The notes beneath the pieces are model-generated. The model searched no databases and had not been told where the DNA came from. It worked only from the letters and a program-made list of their open reading frames with translations. From assembly GCA_030428565.1 (NCBI GenBank), contig JAUIDR010000004.1:1-64000 (forward strand): a stretch of DNA of 64,000 nt, written 5' to 3'. The DNA is from Alphaproteobacteria bacterium. Lineage in GTDB: Bacteria; Pseudomonadota; Alphaproteobacteria; UBA7985; JAUIBT01. Positions within the stretch are counted from its first letter, which is position 1; each line of letters opens with the position of its first letter. The position numbers were made by a program, and so were the translations under genes. Positions 25,633 through 34,719 of this stretch are shown here, one piece after another.

Positions 25633-26832
25633 ATGGCAAAGGCCCCTGGTTCCACATCGAAGACCGCTTCGCGAACAGCCCGAAAAGCGCGCCGCGCCGT
25701 CCTAGCGGCCGCGGGGGGCGCTGCCCTGCTGGCGCCCTTGACCAAGGCACGCGGGCAGACTGTCGGCCAAGCCACCAATCCCGCCAGCGTTGAACAGACC
25801 GTTGCGGCTTGCCAATCGCTCATTCGCCGCGCCAAGGTCTTGACCATGGTCACAGCATGGCCGCGCGAGCGCGCTGGCCTACAAACCGCCGCCGACCTGC
25901 TGGCGCAACGGGTTGAAGCCATGTCGGGCGGCAAACTGCGCATTAAGCTCTACGCTGCCGGCGAGCTGTTGCCGGTCGCACAGAACTATGACGCCGCCCG
26001 CGATGGCGATGTGGACCTGGTGCACAGCTTCGAATCCTATCGCGCCGAGACGCGTCCGGGCTTGCACCTGTTCTCTAGCGTGCCGTTTGGCATGACCAGC
26101 CTAGAGACCCAGTCTTGGCTGATTGCCGAAGGCCAGCGCTTTTGGGATACACTGAGCCAGCCGACGGGGTTAAAGCCCTTATGGGCGGGTGATCTCGGGC
26201 TGGGGTCGGGCTTGTGGACCAACAAGCCTCTGCCCGAAGGCCCGCGCTTGTCGGGCTGGGTCATACGCGCTGGTGGCCTAGCGCAAAAAATGTACGAGCG
26301 CTTGGGTAGTGAAGCGGTGCGCTTGGACGATAAGTCAACGCTCAGCGAACTGCGTTCCAACAATTTGCAGGGCGTCGAGTGGTTCGGCCCCTGGCTCGAT
26401 CAGCAGCTTGGCCTCGATGAGGCTCTCAAATATTGCTATGGGCCTGCGCTGTCCCAACCCAGCCAAATCATTAGCCTGCTGGTCAACCAAAACACTTGGG
26501 ACAAACTAGATTCCGATCACCGCAGCATCCTGACCGCCGCTTGCCAAGCCGCTGGGCATGAAAGCTGGCTGGTGTTCGAGACGCAAAATCGCATCGCGGC
26601 GGCTCGCATGGCCCGTGAAGGCCTGGAAAAGCAGACCGTTGGCCGCGATTTGGCAAACGCCATGGGCACAGCAGCGGCAGAAGTTCTGCAGCAGACCTTT
26701 GCAAGCGATAGCCAAGCCCAAGAGGCCTTCGCTTCTTACGCGCGCTTTCGTCAGGCCTCCCTGGCCATGGCTGAGACCAGCAGTGCCGCCTTCCAGCGCG
26801 CGCGCTTGCTGCCGTTCCAGTTCGTGATTTAA
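25633..26832 (+). CDS. TRAP-type (DctP) solute-binding protein
   Basis: A 399-residue exported binding protein resembling the DctP family of TRAP transporters. The N-terminus has TARKARRAVLAAAGGAALLAP, a twin-arginine-like signal without the classical phenylalanine. The mature part carries SGGKLRIKLYAAGELLPVAQNYDAARDGDVDLVHSF (quoted in part: GGKLRIKLYAAGEL), the typical first-lobe pattern, and ELRSNNLQGVEWFGPW at about 237-252, where GVEWxGPW is a ligand-site signature of the keto-acid/taurine subgroup. No DctQ or DctM membrane genes are adjacent, so the transporter must be elsewhere or the protein has another role. It converges on the S41 peptidase. Confidence 0.85.
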   Translation: MAKAPGSTSKTASRTARKARRAVLAAAGGAALLAPLTKARGQTVGQATNPASVEQTVAACQSLIRRAKVLTMVTAWPRERAGLQTAADLLAQRVEAMSGGKLRIKLYAAGELLPVAQNYDAARDGDVDLVHSFESYRAETRPGLHLFSSVPFGMTSLETQSWLIAEGQRFWDTLSQPTGLKPLWAGDLGLGSGLWTNKPLPEGPRLSGWVIRAGGLAQKMYERLGSEAVRLDDKSTLSELRSNNLQGVEWFGPWLDQQLGLDEALKYCYGPALSQPSQIISLLVNQNTWDKLDSDHRSILTAACQAAGHESWLVFETQNRIAAARMAREGLEKQTVGRDLANAMGTAAAEVLQQTFASDSQAQEAFASYARFRQASLAMAETSSAAFQRARLLPFQFVI

Positions 26833-26943
26833 GCCCTGGCTCGCGCAAGCCGCGAATGAGTGGCAACACGAGTGAGCATGGGCTTGCGTTCAAAATCAGC
26901 CAGCTAGAGCCGAGGATCTGTTGCAACAGCGGCGCCCGACGCT

Positions 26944-26991
26944 CTAGGGCCTGGCCGCCAAAACTGGTTAGGGCTTGACCGCCAAAAACGG
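26944..26991. repeat. 24-bp tandem duplication covering the S41 gene's 3' end
   Basis: Two adjacent 24-bp units, 26944-26967 and 26968-26991, match at 19 of 24 positions. The inner one encodes PFLAVKP-stop, the end of the S41 peptidase; the outer one reads in the same frame as PVLAARP-stop beyond the real stop. Confidence 0.85.
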
Positions 26992-28590
26992 GGCTGGCTT
27001 CGGTAGCGGGATGGGTGGCAAGGAAGCCGCTTCGCTTCGCGTGCCGGGCGCGGCGTTGAGACGGATCATCGCCACCACATCTTCCAGCACCGTATCGCGC
27101 GCGGCGAAGAAGTCCTTGGCGGTCAGTTCATCTTCAACGTCCGGCAAAAAGTGGCGCGCGTCGGCTTGCAGATCTTGGACGTGGCACATGACGGGCACGC
27201 TCAACAGCAGCTTTGAATTTGGCAACACGAAATCAACCGGATTGCGCATGCAGCCGCGATTGTCCAGGCCGCCGGTGCGCTGTCCATAGAAGACCGCACT
27301 CGGGCGGTTCTTGCGCAACTCGCCCACAAACAGGCTGGCAGCAGAATAGGTCTTGCCCGAAATCAGAATGTGCAATTGACCTTGGAAGTGGTGCTTGCCC
27401 CAGGTCACGCTTTGCGTCTCAACCGCCGTGCCCCTGGGCGCAATGTCATAGCGCGTCGGGTAATTGCGATAACGAAGTTGCAAACGATTGCTGTCCTTGC
27501 GCAGATTGTCGAGCTGCCCCTTTGAATGGCCGGGTAAAAACAAAGGAGTTTTGCGCCCAATGCGTTCGCCGGTGACATGAATGTAGCGCGGAAAATGATG
27601 GCTGCGGTCTAGCAAATAGGCCAGCAGAAGCGAGGCATTCCCGATTTGCCCTCCGGTATTTTCGCGCAGATCAATGACCAGATCACGCACGTTTTGACGA
27701 TCTAGCGTCTCAAACACTTCATCAAAAAAGGCCTCAAATTCATATTTGCTGCCCAAGAAGGTGTTGACGAGAAGCACCGCTACGCCGTCTTGGACACGAA
27801 AATCAAAGCGCTTGCGGTTTTGCTGCATGGGCCGCGCATATTGCTGCAGGGGCGATTGACCAGAAAAGCGGAACCGCTTCTTGTTGCCATTGGGCAAGAC
27901 CAAGTCGTAGGTGAACGTCGAAGCGCTGGGATCGACCAACCAGAAATAAAACGGCAAGGTGTCCCCTGCCGGATCGAAAGCGGTCAAATCGCTGGTCTTA
28001 TCCAGGCAAAAATATTCGTTGGCCTCGGCGATCCATTGGCGAACAGGCTTGCCGTTAATGGCCAGCACCTGGGAACCGGCCTTGGCACCGCTGCGCCCCT
28101 TTTCAACATAGAGTTTGCCTTCAAGAGCGACCAAATCCAGCGGTTGGGCCTGCATGCGCGCCATCTGGTCGCCCAGCTGGTCGGGACTAAAGGTCAGGCA
28201 GGTATGGCCATCGCGCACAGACGCCACCGCCGGCAATAAGTGACGCAAGGCTTCGCGGATCGTTGCCTGTTCCGGCAAGCCGCGGGCAATCGCATCAAAA
28301 GTGGCGTTGATCTCTTCTGGTGATCTATGCAGTCCGAAATTCGGTTGGTGGCGCTGGAGCAAAGCGCGCGCCATCTCCAAGTCCTCCAGGAGTTCGGACC
28401 GATCAAACATAGCGTCATTGCCGGGCTCTATGGCAGCGGCGCTCTTGGTCTCTAAGCTGGCGGATTGCGCCCCAACATCGCCTCCGGTGCATAGGAAGGC
28501 GCCCAAAGCCGCAGCCGCGATCAGGCCCGAGACGCCGAAGCGTCGCATCGCAGAAGTGACCCTAATTTTGCAGCGGGCTGAAGCACGCAT
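26968..28590 (-). CDS. S41 family (tail-specific) peptidase
   Basis: A 540-residue exported serine peptidase of the S41/CtpA class. A signal segment (MRRFGVSGLIAAAALGAFLCTGG) is near the N-terminus. The catalytic domain shows VRDLVIDLRENTGGQIGNAS and ISGKTYSAASLFVGEL, where Ser in TYSAAS is the likely nucleophile, and FYGQRTGGLDN. A PDZ-like stretch precedes it (GSQVLAINGKPVRQWI). ATG 28590 is preceded by GAGGG about 9 bases upstream; a TTG at 28605 is less likely. The substrate is unknown, with envelope proteins or host or detrital peptides possible. The gene stands alone downstream of the suf operon on the same strand. Confidence 0.85.
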   Translation of the reverse strand: MRASARCKIRVTSAMRRFGVSGLIAAAALGAFLCTGGDVGAQSASLETKSAAAIEPGNDAMFDRSELLEDLEMARALLQRHQPNFGLHRSPEEINATFDAIARGLPEQATIREALRHLLPAVASVRDGHTCLTFSPDQLGDQMARMQAQPLDLVALEGKLYVEKGRSGAKAGSQVLAINGKPVRQWIAEANEYFCLDKTSDLTAFDPAGDTLPFYFWLVDPSASTFTYDLVLPNGNKKRFRFSGQSPLQQYARPMQQNRKRFDFRVQDGVAVLLVNTFLGSKYEFEAFFDEVFETLDRQNVRDLVIDLRENTGGQIGNASLLLAYLLDRSHHFPRYIHVTGERIGRKTPLFLPGHSKGQLDNLRKDSNRLQLRYRNYPTRYDIAPRGTAVETQSVTWGKHHFQGQLHILISGKTYSAASLFVGELRKNRPSAVFYGQRTGGLDNRGCMRNPVDFVLPNSKLLLSVPVMCHVQDLQADARHFLPDVEDELTAKDFFAARDTVLEDVVAMIRLNAAPGTRSEAASLPPIPLPKPAPFLAVKP

Positions 28591-28879
28591 CGCTATTTCC
28601 CTCAAAACCCAAAGGACTTATGTGGTCTTGTGAACCCACTTGGCTGCCTTTGAACGATTTTCACGCTCGCGTCTGATGTCCAACAAACGGCCATGCATCG
28701 AAACGCACAAAGGCCTGAACCAGGCTAGCATTCGGCCTTTGCACAAATTATGGCGGGCCGACGGCGAAAGACAAGCCACAAAACCGTTGGCCAAAATAAG
28801 CTTGGCCGCCTTGTTGATTCTTGATTGCCTTTGGCTTGCTCCTGCCCAAGTTCTGGCGAAGCCTCTGCTTTGCCGCAGG

Positions 28880-29305
28880 CTAAAGATCCAATAACAAGCG
28901 CGCATCGTCTGACATGCGCTCCTTGGTCCAGCCGGGTTCCCAAACCAATTGCACCGCCACTTTGCCAACCCCGGCAACCTTGGCCACCGCATCCGCGACC
29001 ATGGCAGGCATTTGTCCCGCCACCGGGCATCCAGGCGCGGTCAAGGTCATGTCGATATCCACATTGCCTTGCGCAGAGACATCACAGCGATAAATCAACC
29101 CCAAGTCCCACAAATTAATTGGAATTTCAGGGTCGTAGACCGTTTGAATGGCCGCAATAACCTCGTCGTAGGTGGCCGGATTGGCGCCCTGGGCCAGGGG
29201 CTCGCCGCGCTCAGCGCGATAGTCTGCGCCCTCACCCGTTCCGCCATTGCCCAGCGTTCCCGGCATGAAGTCCGCTAGCGTCAGATTGTCGTCGCGCGCG
29301 TTCAT
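28880..29305 (-). CDS. sufT: SUF system Fe-S assembly protein SufT (DUF59)
   Basis: A 141-residue protein. After a disordered start it has the DUF59/MIP18 domain: IQTVYDPEIPINLWDLGLIY at about 51-70, then LTAPGCPVAGQMPA with the conserved cysteine, and VWEPGWTKERMSDDARLLL at the C-terminus. SufT proteins help mature Fe-S proteins after the Suf scaffold. It follows sufS by 9 bases and ends the operon; no sufA or sufE follows. Confidence 0.92.
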   Translation of the reverse strand: MNARDDNLTLADFMPGTLGNGGTGEGADYRAERGEPLAQGANPATYDEVIAAIQTVYDPEIPINLWDLGLIYRCDVSAQGNVDIDMTLTAPGCPVAGQMPAMVADAVAKVAGVGKVAVQLVWEPGWTKERMSDDARLLLDL

Positions 29306-29314
29306 ATTAGCGCC

Positions 29315-30547
29315 TCAGCCCAACATATCGCGCGCCAGTGCGAGCGCATCAAACAGCTGATCCACCTCCTCGAAGGTCGAATAAGCGGCGAAGGAGGCCC
29401 GCGCCGTTGCTGTAACGCCATAGCGCTCCATCAAAGGCTGCGCGCAATGGTGGCCCGCACGTACCGCCACGCCGAATTGATCCAAGATTGTGGACAAGTC
29501 GTGCGCGTGCATGTCGTCGAAATGGAAACTCAGTACCGAGACCTTGTTCGGCGCTTGGCCGATGATTTGCATGCCCTGGAAGGCTTCGGCCTTGTGGGTG
29601 GCGTAAGCCAACAGCGCCGCTTCGTGTTCGGCGATCTTATCCATGCCGACCTGATCGACCCAATCGAGCGCTGCGGTCAGTCCGACCGTCTCGATTATGG
29701 CGGGCGTGCCCGCTTCAAAGCGCAGCGGTGGTTCGGCATAGGTCGTGCCTTCAAAGCGCACTTGGTCGATCATATCGCCCCCGCCTTGATAGGGCGGCAT
29801 GGCATTCAGCCATTTGCTTTTGCCATACAAAATACCCAGCCCCGTCGGGCCGTAGAGCTTGTGGGCAGAGAAGGCCAAGAAATCCACGTCTAGCGCCTTC
29901 ACATCGACCGAAAAATGGGTCACGGACTGGCAGGCGTCCAGCAGAACCGGAACATCGTGTTCGTGCGCGCGCTCAATCATGGCTTTGACGGGATTGACGG
30001 TGCCCAGAACGTTAGAAACGTGAGCCACCGCGACCAAGCCCACGTCCTTTTCCGACAGCATACGGGCGTACCAATCTTGATCCAGCACACCCGCGTCATC
30101 ATGGGGAATGACCAGCAGCTCGAAGCCCCGCTCTTGGGCCAACATCTGCCAGGGAACAATATTGGCGTGATGCTCAAACGCCGAGATCATGACCGCCTTG
30201 CCTGGTGCCATAACGTGCCGACCAAAGGTGGCGGCAACCAAATTGATGGCGTCGGTTGCTCCCTTGGTGAAAACAATCTCTCGCTCACCGGCGTTCAAGA
30301 AGCGCGCCACCCGCGCCCGGGCGGCTTCATAGGCATCGGTCGATCGCATCGATAGAGTGTGCAGGCCGCGGTGAACGTTGGCGTAGTCATGGCGCATGAA
30401 ATCGCTCATGGCCTCGATCACCTGGCGCGGTTTTTGTGCCGAAGCCGCACTATCCAAATACGCCAAGGGTTTGCCATTGATGCTTTGCTCGAAGACCGGA
30501 AAGTCGGCTCGGACCGCTTGAACATCGTAGGGCGCGTTGTGGCTCAT
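29315..30547 (-). CDS. sufS: Cysteine desulfurase SufS
   Basis: A 410-residue PLP-dependent group II cysteine desulfurase supplying sulfur from cysteine to the Suf scaffold. The PLP lysine lies in SAHKLYGPTGLGIL, and the persulfide cysteine in RAGHHCAQPLMERYG near residue 366. RVARFLNAGEREIVFTKGATDAINL is the typical N-terminal domain. SufS enzymes depend on a partner such as SufE or SufU for activation; neither is in this operon. It lies 22 bases after sufD. Confidence 0.97.
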   Translation of the reverse strand: MSHNAPYDVQAVRADFPVFEQSINGKPLAYLDSAASAQKPRQVIEAMSDFMRHDYANVHRGLHTLSMRSTDAYEAARARVARFLNAGEREIVFTKGATDAINLVAATFGRHVMAPGKAVMISAFEHHANIVPWQMLAQERGFELLVIPHDDAGVLDQDWYARMLSEKDVGLVAVAHVSNVLGTVNPVKAMIERAHEHDVPVLLDACQSVTHFSVDVKALDVDFLAFSAHKLYGPTGLGILYGKSKWLNAMPPYQGGGDMIDQVRFEGTTYAEPPLRFEAGTPAIIETVGLTAALDWVDQVGMDKIAEHEAALLAYATHKAEAFQGMQIIGQAPNKVSVLSFHFDDMHAHDLSTILDQFGVAVRAGHHCAQPLMERYGVTATARASFAAYSTFEEVDQLFDALALARDMLG

Positions 30548-30569
30548 GCGTTTGATCTCGTGCTGCGGG

Positions 30570-31724
30570 TTAGGCGTCTGGCGCGCTCGAAAAAACGGAA
30601 CTCAGATAAGCGTCGATTAGTGGCTTCCAGTGCGTTTCCAATTCGCTGACACCGTCAAGATCTTCTAGCACTTCTTTGATGAAAGCCTCCACCATGAGCT
30701 GTTTGGCTTTGGCCGCCGGAATGCCGCGGGCCCGCAAATAAAACAGCGCAGATTCGTCCAAGGCTCCGACGGTCGATCCGTGCGAACAAATGACATCATC
30801 GGCGTAAATCTCAAGCTCGGGCTTGTTATTGACGCGCGCGCGCGGTCCTAGGAGTAAGCCGCGTGACATCTGGTTGCCTTCGATCTTCTGACTGTCTTTA
30901 GCGACGTAGATCTTGCCTTGAAAGATCGAGTTGGCCGCGTCAGCGACGACGGACTTGTAGACTTCGTTTGAGGTCGTGTGCGGTGCGGCGTGCTTTATGA
31001 AAGTGTGGCTATCGCAGCTTTGCTTGCCTTGCAGCAAATGCAGACCAAGCAAGTCAACGTGGGCGCCAGATCCGGCCAGAGTGACGCGAATGTTATGGCG
31101 TGCCAAAGCGGCACCATGGTTAAGCGCGACGTGGCGATAGCTTGCGTCGCGGTCGAGTTCAGTGGCGGTCCAACCCAAGTGGGTCGTCGCGCTGCCCTCG
31201 CTCAAGGCCCGATAGTGCTTTAAGTGCGCACCCGCAGCCACGAAGACTTCAACAACTGGGCTTGTCAGGCCTTCGCTGTCCCCCGCGTAGCGCTCGACCA
31301 AGTCGGCCTCCGCGCCGCGCTCTAAAATTACCAGGTAGCGCGGAAAGCTCGCATTCTTGCCGCTGCGGTGGTGATCCAAGATCAAGGGTTGTTCAATTTT
31401 TGTATTGGCCGCCACATGCAAAACGGTCACCTCGTCCATGTGGGCGGTGCTGTAGGCGGCAACCGCATCGCTCAGCGGCAACAGGCTTCCGACCTTGGCT
31501 TGAACCTCGGCATCCGCTTGGCTGGCCGTGGTCAGCGTCAGACCTTCAATCCCATTCAGAGCGTTGAGATCGTGGGCCTTATTGGCGACAACGGCGCCGA
31601 AATCAGCTTGTTTGAGCGCTGATAAATCGGTATATTTGTATGCTTCTACGCGCCGATTGGGCCAGCCGAGCGAGGCAAAACGGGTATCGGCGTCTTGGCG
31701 TAGGTTTGCGAGAACGGAAGTCAT
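30570..31724 (-). CDS. sufD: Fe-S cluster assembly protein SufD
   Basis: A 384-residue SufB/SufD family protein, part of the SufBC2D scaffold. The C-terminal beta-helical domain (HTTSNEVYKSVVADAANSIFQGKIYV, RVNNKPELEIYADDVICSHGSTVG) matches SufD, including the His in CSHGSTVG that pairs with SufB in cluster assembly. The N-terminal helical domain is less conserved. sufC precedes it by 2 bases, implying tight co-translation. Confidence 0.95.
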   Translation of the reverse strand: MTSVLANLRQDADTRFASLGWPNRRVEAYKYTDLSALKQADFGAVVANKAHDLNALNGIEGLTLTTASQADAEVQAKVGSLLPLSDAVAAYSTAHMDEVTVLHVAANTKIEQPLILDHHRSGKNASFPRYLVILERGAEADLVERYAGDSEGLTSPVVEVFVAAGAHLKHYRALSEGSATTHLGWTATELDRDASYRHVALNHGAALARHNIRVTLAGSGAHVDLLGLHLLQGKQSCDSHTFIKHAAPHTTSNEVYKSVVADAANSIFQGKIYVAKDSQKIEGNQMSRGLLLGPRARVNNKPELEIYADDVICSHGSTVGALDESALFYLRARGIPAAKAKQLMVEAFIKEVLEDLDGVSELETHWKPLIDAYLSSVFSSAPDA

Positions 31725-31726
31725 GT

Positions 31727-32479
31727 TTAGGCCGCCTTCTCGTAGTGCACATAGCCGCGCTCTTCTAATTCAAGCGCCAATTCAGGGCCGCCAGAACGCA
31801 CAATTTGGCCATCGGCCAGAACGTGCACGTGGTCGGGCTTGATGTGGTCTAGCAGACGCTGATAGTGGGTAATGACCAAGAAGGAACGCTTGGCATCGCG
31901 CAGCGCATTCACGCCTTCAGAAACGATGCGCAGAGCATCAATATCCAGGCCTGAATCGGTCTCGTCCAAAATGGCAAACTGGGGTTCCAAAAGCGCCATC
32001 TGCAAGATCTCTGCGCGCTTCTTTTCACCACCCGAAAAGCCGGAGTTGACCGAACGCTTGAGCATATCCGGGTTGATTTTCAGTTCAGCTGCCTTGGCGC
32101 GCGCCAGCTTTAAGAACTCCATGCCGTTCAGTTCGGGCAGACCGCGAGCAATGCGGGTCTCATTGGTGCAGGTGCGCAAGAAATTGAGCATCTGCACACC
32201 GGGGATTTCAACCGGATACTGGAAAGCCAAGAACAGGCCGGCGTGGGCGCGCTCCTCCACTTCGAGCGACAAGAGATCTTCGCCCTTAAAGAAGACCGAA
32301 CCTTCGGTGACTTCGTAGCCGTCTTTGCCCGCAAGGACGTTGCCCAGTGTGGACTTACCCGCTCCGTTGGGGCCCATGATGGCGTGAACTTCGCCCGGGT
32401 TGATTTCTAAATTCAGGCCCTTGAGGATCATCTTTTGATCGTCTTCGATTTGGGCGTGTAGATTTTGAATGCTGAGCAT
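31727..32479 (-). CDS. sufC: Fe-S cluster assembly ATPase SufC
   Basis: A 250-residue ABC ATPase. Walker A GPNGAGKST at about 36-44, signature SGGEKKRAEILQM around 148-160, and Walker B FAILDETDSGLD are all intact; the DETDSGLD form is specific to SufC. It energises the SufBC2D scaffold. The start ATG 32479 is 90 bases downstream of sufB, with a hairpin between them. Confidence 0.97.
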   Translation of the reverse strand: MLSIQNLHAQIEDDQKMILKGLNLEINPGEVHAIMGPNGAGKSTLGNVLAGKDGYEVTEGSVFFKGEDLLSLEVEERAHAGLFLAFQYPVEIPGVQMLNFLRTCTNETRIARGLPELNGMEFLKLARAKAAELKINPDMLKRSVNSGFSGGEKKRAEILQMALLEPQFAILDETDSGLDIDALRIVSEGVNALRDAKRSFLVITHYQRLLDHIKPDHVHVLADGQIVRSGGPELALELEERGYVHYEKAA

Positions 32480-32507
32480 TGCTGCGTCCTTCGCTACATC
32501 GGGTGGC

Positions 32508-32525
32508 GCGCTGAAGGTTCAGCGC
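32508..32525 (-). promoter_or_regulatory. Hairpin between sufB and sufC
   Basis: GCGCTGAA and TTCAGCGC around GG form a perfect 8-bp inverted repeat in the 90-base sufB-sufC spacer. No U-tract follows. It may slow decay or set stoichiometry; this is inference only. Confidence 0.4.
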
Positions 32526-32569
32526 CGCGCACTATCTTAACATTTGGGGTTCAATCGGTGGCGATGGCC

Positions 32570-34027
32570 TTAGCCGACCGAGCCTTCCAAACTAATTTCA
32601 ACCAGGGCTTGAGCCTCGACGGCGAACTCCATCGGCAGCTCCTGCAAGACTTCCTTTACGAAGCCGTTAACGATCAAAGCCAGGGCCTTTTCTTCGTCCA
32701 TGCCACGCTGGCGGCAATAGAACAGCTGATCGTCAGACACCTTAGAGGTGGTGGCCTCGTGTTCGACGGCAGCGCTGGGATTAGCCGCTTCAATATAGGG
32801 CACGGTGTGGGCACCGCATCGATCGCCGATCAAAAGGGAATCACACTGCGTGAAGTTGCGCGCGCCCTCGGCTTTGGGCAGCATTTTCACCAGGCCGCGA
32901 TAGGTCTGATCAGAACGGCCAGCAGAGATGCCTTTGGAAATGATCCGCGAGCGGGTGTTTTTGCCGACGTGGATCATCTTGGTGCCGGTATCGGCTTGCT
33001 GTAGATTGTTGGTGATGGCGATGGAGTAGAATTCGCCCTGAGAGCCATCGCCTTGCAGGACGCAAGACGGATATTTCCAAGTCACGGCCGAACCGGTCTC
33101 TACCTGGGTCCAGGATACCTTAGAGTTAACGCCCCGGCACTGCGCGCGCTTGGTCACGAAGTTATAGATACCGCCCTTGCCGTTCTCATCGCCGGGATAC
33201 CAGTTCTGAACGGTCGAATATTTGATTTCCGAATTATCCATGGCGACCAACTCAACCACCGCTGCGTGCAGTTGGTTCTCGTCGCGCATAGGCGCGGTGC
33301 AGCCTTCCAGATAGGACACGTAGGCATCATCATCGCAAACGATTAAGGTGCGTTCAAACTGCCCGGTCTCTTGCGCGTTGATCCGGAAGTAAGTGGACAG
33401 CTCCATGGGGCAGCGCACGCCCTTTGGCACGTAGACAAAAGAGCCATCGGTGAAGACCGCAGAGTTGAGTGCGGCAAAATAATTGTCGGTCGTCGGCACC
33501 ACGGTGCCAAGGTACTTACGGACCAACTCGGGGTGCTTTTCTACCGCCTCAGAGATCGGCATAAAAATCACGCTGACTTCTTCTAACTTATGCTTGAAGG
33601 TTGTGGCGACCGAGACCGAGTCGAACACGGCGTCCACCGCAACACCAGCCAGACGCTCTTGCTCGTCCAACGGGATACCCAGGCGCTTGTAGGTCTCCAA
33701 CAGCTTGGGGTCGACCTCATCCAAAGATTTGGGCTTATCCGCTACGCTTTTGGGCGCTGCGTAATAGTAATAGTCGTTATAGTCGATTTTCGGAAACGAC
33801 ACCTTGGCCCAGTCCGGTTCTTCCATCTGGGTCCATCGGCGATAAGCCTCCAACCGCCACTCCAGCAGCCATTCCGGCTCATTCTTTTTAGCCGAGATCA
33901 TGCGCACGATGTCTTCGTTCAGCCCCTTGGGGATGCGATCCATCTCAATATCGGTCTCGAAGCCGTATTTGTATGTCTCAGCCGATATCTTTTTGACGCG
34001 CTCAACAGTATCTGCAGTTGCTGCCAT
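32570..34027 (-). CDS. sufB: Fe-S cluster assembly protein SufB
   Basis: A 485-residue scaffold protein. [35 protein letters not shown] (in part: [12 protein letters not shown]) and [30 protein letters not shown] (in part: [12 protein letters not shown]) are SufB hallmarks with the cysteines used in cluster assembly. [21 protein letters not shown] near the C-terminus resembles the corresponding SufD end. AAGG lies 8 bases before ATG 34027. It is the first structural gene after the Rrf2 regulator, 100 bases downstream. Confidence 0.97.
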   Translation of the reverse strand: MAATADTVERVKKISAETYKYGFETDIEMDRIPKGLNEDIVRMISAKKNEPEWLLEWRLEAYRRWTQMEEPDWAKVSFPKIDYNDYYYYAAPKSVADKPKSLDEVDPKLLETYKRLGIPLDEQERLAGVAVDAVFDSVSVATTFKHKLEEVSVIFMPISEAVEKHPELVRKYLGTVVPTTDNYFAALNSAVFTDGSFVYVPKGVRCPMELSTYFRINAQETGQFERTLIVCDDDAYVSYLEGCTAPMRDENQLHAAVVELVAMDNSEIKYSTVQNWYPGDENGKGGIYNFVTKRAQCRGVNSKVSWTQVETGSAVTWKYPSCVLQGDGSQGEFYSIAITNNLQQADTGTKMIHVGKNTRSRIISKGISAGRSDQTYRGLVKMLPKAEGARNFTQCDSLLIGDRCGAHTVPYIEAANPSAAVEHEATTSKVSDDQLFYCRQRGMDEEKALALIVNGFVKEVLQELPMEFAVEAQALVEISLEGSVG

Positions 34028-34127
34028 GGTGTTTACCTTATTGGTCTAGCTGGGTTGGTTTATCGGGGTCTTTTGTGTGTCCGTCCGCGAGTTGTCCTCG
34101 CTTGGACTAAATTGGCGAATTCGGTTT

Positions 34128-34625
34128 TTAGGGCGTTGCCTTGCTGACCTCGCCTACCGCGCTAGCCAGCGACAAGCCGGATAAAAAATCAGCGGGCTTG
34201 GGCGACATTTCGGTCAAGTCAATGCTTTCAAGCACGGCTAATACCTTGCGATTAACGCGATCCCAATTGCCCGACATGCCGCAAATGGCGGTGTGCTCGC
34301 AGACGGTCTCGCCATCATCCACGCAAGCGGTGAGCGATAAAGGCCCCTCAATGGCGCCGATAATGTCTGCAACAGAGATGTCCTTGGGCGCTCGGGCCAG
34401 CGAATAACCGCCGTTCACTCCGCGCGAAGAGAGCAAAATGCCCGCGCGTGACAGCAACTTGAGGACTTTTGAGACCGTTGGCAAAGGCACAACGGTCTCA
34501 TCAGCCAGAGCTGGGGCGGCAAGCATGCGTGCTCCATTTTTGTCAGTGGCTTCACCGCTTGTTGGTGCTTGGCTCAGCCGCCACAGGACCAGAACGGCGT
34601 AATCTGTAAGGCGATTGAGCTTCAT
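34128..34625 (-). CDS. Rrf2 family Fe-S-type regulator of the suf operon
   Basis: A 165-residue Rrf2/IscR-type transcription regulator. The winged helix spans MKLNRLTDYAVLVLWRL to about residue 80, and three cysteines (about 101, 109 and 115, pattern C-x7-C-x5-C) are placed to hold a 2Fe-2S cluster, as in IscR relatives. ATG 34625 was chosen over ATG 34703 because the promoter's predicted transcription start lies downstream of 34703 and because the family begins at MKLN. It leads the suf genes, so it probably senses Fe-S status and represses its own operon. Whether it is orthologous to IscR, SufR or RirA was not decided. Confidence 0.9.
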   Translation of the reverse strand: MKLNRLTDYAVLVLWRLSQAPTSGEATDKNGARMLAAPALADETVVPLPTVSKVLKLLSRAGILLSSRGVNGGYSLARAPKDISVADIIGAIEGPLSLTACVDDGETVCEHTAICGMSGNWDRVNRKVLAVLESIDLTEMSPKPADFLSGLSLASAVGEVSKATP

Positions 34626-34690
34626 TTTTGCGGTGCTATTCCAAAGACAACTTGACGGGTGGCGGGCACCAATCGCGGTGCCCTTTTTCT

Positions 34691-34719
34691 TATTTAGAAC
34701 CATTCTAAAACGGCGTCAA
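34691..34719 (-). promoter_or_regulatory. rrf2-suf promoter with operator-like inverted repeat
   Basis: On the minus strand TTGACG (34719-34714) and TAAATA (34696-34691) are 17 bases apart, a good sigma-70 promoter. The inverted repeat TTTAGAA-N3-TTCTAAA (34693-34709) lies between the hexamers and overlaps the -10. A repressor bound there would block RNA polymerase, fitting autoregulation by the Rrf2 protein. Confidence 0.75.

Noticed and set aside
28640-28894. 84-codon frame with a signal-peptide-like stretch between the S41 and sufT genes
   Set aside because: The hydrophobic part is short, there is no ribosome-binding site, and it overlaps the end of sufT.
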